The notes under the pieces were generated by a model. It had not been told where the DNA came from and searched no databases. It worked only from the letters and a program-made list of their open reading frames with translations. Position numbers and translations under genes: made by a program. A DNA stretch of 17,012 nt from CAYJLC01 sp044426355 (GTDB lineage: Bacteria > Bacillota > Clostridia > Oscillospirales > Butyricicoccaceae). The first letter of the stretch is position 1. Each line of letters starts with the position of its first letter. The stretch is taken from positions 1-17,012 of the forward strand of contig JAWXUO010000044.1 of the NCBI GenBank assembly GCA_044426355.1, read 5' to 3'. Below, in pieces: positions 14,073 through 17,012 of the stretch.

Positions 14073-16703
14073 ATGAGCCTATTATTTGAAAATCAAAAAA
14101 TTATTCCTATAGACATAGAAAAGGAAATGAAAAAATCTTATATAGATTATTCTATGAGTGTTATCGTAGGGCGTGCTTTGCCAGACGTTCGAGATGGTTT
14201 AAAACCAGTTCATAGACGTATACTTTATGCTATGTATGAAGATAGTTTAACTCATGATAAACCATATAGAAAATCGGCAACTACAGTAGGTAACGTTTTA
14301 GGTCGTTATCACCCTCATGGTGATGCTGCAGTTTATGATTCGCTAGTACGTATGGCACAGTCATTTAGTTTGCGTTATCCACTTATAGATGGTCATGGTA
14401 ACTTTGGTTCTATAGATGGTCACCCTGCTGCTGCATATCGTTATACAGAAGCTAGAATGAACAAAATATCACAACATATGTTGCGTGATATAGAAAAAGA
14501 TACTGTAGAATTTGGTATGAACTATGATGATAAATTCCGTGAACCTACGGTTTTAACGTCTAAATTTCCAAACCTTTTAGTAAATGGTTCAACAGGTATA
14601 GCAGTTGGTATGGCTACAAATATACCTCCACATAATTTAGTAGAAGTTATAAATGGTGTTATTGCAACTATTGATAATCCAGAAATTGAACTAGAAGAAC
14701 TTTTAGCACATATAAAAGGCCCAGATTTTCCTACAGGTGGGATAATTATGGGTACATCAGGTATGCGTTTAGCATATGCTACTGGGCGTGGAAAAATTAA
14801 ACTTCGCTCTAAAGTTGACATAGAAGAATGGCAAACAAATCGCTATAAATTAATAGTTACAGAAATTCCTTACATGGTAAATAAAGCAAGACTTATCGAA
14901 AGTATTGCAAATTTAGTAAAAGATAAACGTGTAGATGGTATTTCGAATATTCGTGACGAATCGGATAGAAATGGTTTAACGATAGCTATAGAACTTAAAC
15001 GTGATGCAAATCCACAAGTTGTTTTAAATACTTTGTATAAATATACTCAGCTTGAAGATACAGTTTCTATGATAATGCTTGCTTTAGTTAATAATCAACC
15101 TAAAATTTTAACACTTCGTGAAATTTTAGATAATTATATTGATTTTCAAAGAGAAATTATCGAAAGAAGAACACGTTTCGACCTTAAAAAATCGCAAGAT
15201 AGAGCCCATATTTTAGAGGGATTAAGAGTTGCTACGGATACTACAGACAATATAGATAGAATTATTGAAATTATTAGAAGTTCTCCAAATGAAACAGAGG
15301 CAAAAGTTCGTTTAACAGAAGAACCTTTTGATATTTCTAATATTACTATTGTAAATTTAGATAGCATTAAAGAAGATGGTAAATTCTATTTATCAGAAAT
15401 TCAAGCAAAAGCTATTACAGATATGCGTTTAGGGCGTTTATCTGGTCTTGAACGTCAAAAAATAGAAGATGAATTTAATGAAATTGCAGAAAAAATTGCA
15501 AATCTTTTAGAAATTTTATCTTCTAAAGAAAATATTTTAGCTATAGTTCGTGAAGAACTTATCGAAATTAAAGCAAAATTTGGAGATGATAGACGAACAT
15601 CTATAGAAAATGTTTATGATGATATTGATATAGAAGATTTAATAGAAGAAACTGAATGTGTATATACATTAACAAATTTAGGATATATTAAGAGAGTTCC
15701 TACAAGCACTTATAAATCTCAAAAAAGAGGTGGCCGTGGGGTTTCTGGTATGTCTACTCGTGATGAAGATATTGTAAAAACTTTATTTACATCATCTACA
15801 CACTCAAATATTATGTTTTTCACATCAAAAGGTAGAGTTTATCGTCTAAAAGGTTATCATATTCCAGAAAGTTCTAGAACAGCTCGTGGTATGAACATTA
15901 TAAATCTTTTAGAGCTTGATAATGACGAAAAAATCACTGCTATGATTCCAGTGTCAAATGATATGTTCAATGATGCTAAAAAAGGTGATGAAGCAGAGCA
16001 TTTCTTATTCTTTGTAACACGTCAAGGTGTTGTAAAAAGAATTGCACTTGCAGATTTAGATTCTACGAGAAAAGCTGGCGTTCGTGCTTTAACTTTAAAC
16101 GAAGAAGACACTTTAGTAGAAGTTCGATTAACAGATGGAATACAAAATATAATTATTGGTACTTTTGAAGGTCAAGCAGTTTGTTTTGAAGAAAAAGAAG
16201 TTCGTGCTATGGGTAGAACGGCTACTGGTGTTCGTGGTATTAAACTGCGTGAAGGCGACTATGTTATAGGTGCTGGTCGTGCTCATGAAGATGGAATGGT
16301 TTTAACTATTACAGAAAATGGTTATGGAAAACGTACAAAAACATCAGAATTTGCTGTTAAACACCGTGGTGGTGTTGGTGTTAAACTACATGAAGTAACA
16401 GAAAAAACAGGTAATGTTATAGGTCTTGTTATAACTAACGAAGAAGATGACGTTATGCTAATTACTAGCGAGGGCGTTATCATAAGAACAGATACTTTAT
16501 CCATTCGTGAATGTGGTAGAGCATCACAAGGTGTTATTGTAATGAAAACACAAGAAGATGTTAAAGTTATTTCTATTGAAAGAACAGAAAAAGAAGAAGA
16601 AATTGATGAAAGCGATGAAAATATCGAAAACATTGAAAGTATTGAAACTGTTGAAGAAAATATAGAAATAATAGAAGAAAATAACGAAAATACTGAAGAG
16701 TAA
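14073..16703 (+). CDS. gyrA: DNA gyrase subunit A
   Basis: GyrA carries the DNA-cleaving tyrosine and the DNA-wrapping domain of gyrase. In the 876-aa protein the breakage-reunion domain comes first, with the active-site Tyr124 in YRYTEARM. The C-terminal domain begins around residue 530 and contains the gyrase-specific GyrA box QKRGGRG at 550-556, which separates it from ParC. The quinolone-determining loop reads YHPHGDAAVYD, with Ala85 where E. coli has Ser83 and Asp89 at the Asp87 position. The protein ends in a 40-residue acidic tail (837-876) of Glu, Asn and Ile. GAGG lies six bases before the ATG. It is separated from gyrB by 197 bases and followed at once by a strong terminator. Confidence 0.97.
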   Translation: MSLLFENQKIIPIDIEKEMKKSYIDYSMSVIVGRALPDVRDGLKPVHRRILYAMYEDSLTHDKPYRKSATTVGNVLGRYHPHGDAAVYDSLVRMAQSFSLRYPLIDGHGNFGSIDGHPAAAYRYTEARMNKISQHMLRDIEKDTVEFGMNYDDKFREPTVLTSKFPNLLVNGSTGIAVGMATNIPPHNLVEVINGVIATIDNPEIELEELLAHIKGPDFPTGGIIMGTSGMRLAYATGRGKIKLRSKVDIEEWQTNRYKLIVTEIPYMVNKARLIESIANLVKDKRVDGISNIRDESDRNGLTIAIELKRDANPQVVLNTLYKYTQLEDTVSMIMLALVNNQPKILTLREILDNYIDFQREIIERRTRFDLKKSQDRAHILEGLRVATDTTDNIDRIIEIIRSSPNETEAKVRLTEEPFDISNITIVNLDSIKEDGKFYLSEIQAKAITDMRLGRLSGLERQKIEDEFNEIAEKIANLLEILSSKENILAIVREELIEIKAKFGDDRRTSIENVYDDIDIEDLIEETECVYTLTNLGYIKRVPTSTYKSQKRGGRGVSGMSTRDEDIVKTLFTSSTHSNIMFFTSKGRVYRLKGYHIPESSRTARGMNIINLLELDNDEKITAMIPVSNDMFNDAKKGDEAEHFLFFVTRQGVVKRIALADLDSTRKAGVRALTLNEEDTLVEVRLTDGIQNIIIGTFEGQAVCFEEKEVRAMGRTATGVRGIKLREGDYVIGAGRAHEDGMVLTITENGYGKRTKTSEFAVKHRGGVGVKLHEVTEKTGNVIGLVITNEEDDVMLITSEGVIIRTDTLSIRECGRASQGVIVMKTQEDVKVISIERTEKEEEIDESDENIENIESIETVEENIEIIEENNENTEE

Positions 16704-16711
16704 AAATTTAT

Positions 16712-16749
16712 AAGACTTTGTAATTTTAATGATTACAAGGTCTTTTTTT
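16712..16749 (+). terminator. Rho-independent terminator after gyrA
   Basis: A 13-bp stem with one G-T wobble pairs 16712-16724 with 16732-16744 around a seven-base loop and runs into a T tract ending at 16749. It starts 8 bases after the gyrA stop, ending the rightward block. Confidence 0.92.
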
Positions 16750-16783
16750 ATTAAAAAATATATATTTATCTTACAAAATATTA

Positions 16784-16860
16784 TTTTATAGCTTGTTTTA
16801 GTTAAATTTATTAATTAAAGTAGTATTTTTTCTTTGACACTCGCCGTTTGAATTTACTTG
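16784..16860 (+). repeat. Dispersed structured repeat, copy R4 (short unit)
   Basis: It begins with TTTTAT (16784-16789), a weakened hairpin-1 region (TTAA at 16802-16805 with TTAA at 16815-16818), AAAGTAGTA, and the core GACACTCGCCGTTTG ending at 16850. Hairpins 2 and 3 are absent. A TTACTTG linker leads directly into copy R5 with a 77-base period, mirroring the R3-R2 pair on the left. Confidence 0.82.
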
Positions 16861-17012
16861 TTTTATCATTTCTACTAGTTAATTTTTTTAATTAAAGTAA
16901 TGTTTTTTCTTTAACACTCGCCGTTTGGCAGTTCTTGGGTTTCCAAGAACTCAAGAAAAAAACTTTTAGAAAAGTTTTAGCAAAACAAAGTAGTGGATTG
17001 ATTTAGGTTTTG
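16861..17012 (+). repeat. Dispersed structured repeat, copy R5 (full unit, cut by window end)
   Basis: TTTTAT (16861-16866) is followed by hairpin 1 TTAATT/AATTAA (16879-16884 with 16890-16895), AAAGTAATG and the core AACACTCGCCGTTTGGC. Hairpin 2 is AGTTCTTGG/CCAAGAACT (16930-16938 with 16943-16951) and hairpin 3 is AAAACTTTT/AAAAGTTTT (16959-16967 with 16970-16978). The last 49 bases equal the reverse complement of 483-531. The element very likely continues beyond the window. Confidence 0.9.

Noticed and set aside
14522..14821. 99-codon minus-strand frame inside gyrA
   Set aside because: It is the antisense of strongly conserved gyrase sequence, without its own ribosome binding site or recognisable domains. 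The same applies to the minus-strand frame at 16322-16633.
14073..16703. Topoisomerase IV ParC instead of GyrA
   Set aside because: The GyrA box QKRGGRG is present at 550-556, and the gene follows gyrB in the origin cluster.
1..17012. CRISPR array
   Set aside because: The repeats at both ends are 75-150 bases, contain internal hairpins, are only two in tandem, and have no regular unique spacers.

Overview
This is the chromosomal replication-origin region of a low-GC Gram-positive bacterium, most likely a Clostridia-type Firmicute. The gene order is the classic one: rsmG-mnmG-mnmE-khpB(jag)-yidC-yidD-rnpA-rpmH are read leftward, and dnaA-dnaN-rlbA(yaaA)-recF-remB-gyrB-gyrA are read rightward. 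Placement below class level would be a guess. The very AT-rich DNA, strong AGGAG-type ribosome binding sites, remB between recF and gyrB, and the YidC/RnpA/L34 arrangement all fit this assignment.

Layout. Positions 1-793 hold no convincing gene. They contain copies of a structured dispersed repeat and, at the right edge, the terminator of the leftward operon. Positions 841-7501 (minus strand) are one tightly packed operon for ribosome and tRNA maturation and membrane insertion: small gaps, two overlaps, a textbook sigma-A promoter at 7594-7622, a structured rpmH leader, and hairpins between rpmH and rnpA. Positions 7655-9031 are dnaA with its own promoter. Positions 9034-9230 (dnaA-dnaN spacer) carry the origin proper: several DnaA boxes, a tandem box pair, a CCCC cluster and a run of TAC trinucleotides matching the DnaA-trio unwinding module known from Bacillus subtilis. 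Positions 9266-13875 are the compact dnaN-rlbA-recF-remB-gyrB operon. gyrA follows after a 197-base AT-rich spacer and ends in a clear terminator at 16712-16749. From 16784 to the right edge the same dispersed repeat returns, in the opposite orientation to the left-hand pair.

How it works together. DnaA, assisted by the origin elements, opens the duplex next to dnaN. DnaN is the sliding clamp, RecF handles gap repair, and GyrA/GyrB remove positive supercoils. The leftward operon makes L34, the RNase P protein, the YidC/YidD membrane insertion factors, the RNA-binding protein KhpB, the MnmE-MnmG tRNA wobble-uridine modification enzyme and the 16S rRNA methyltransferase RsmG. Except for dnaA, which lies left of the unwinding site, genes are transcribed away from the origin.

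The most unusual content is outside the genes. A multi-hairpin repeat has stems that change by compensatory substitution between copies. It occurs as a short-plus-full composite of at least 229 bases on each side of the origin cluster in inverted orientation. I see no novel protein system: every substantial gene belongs to a known family.
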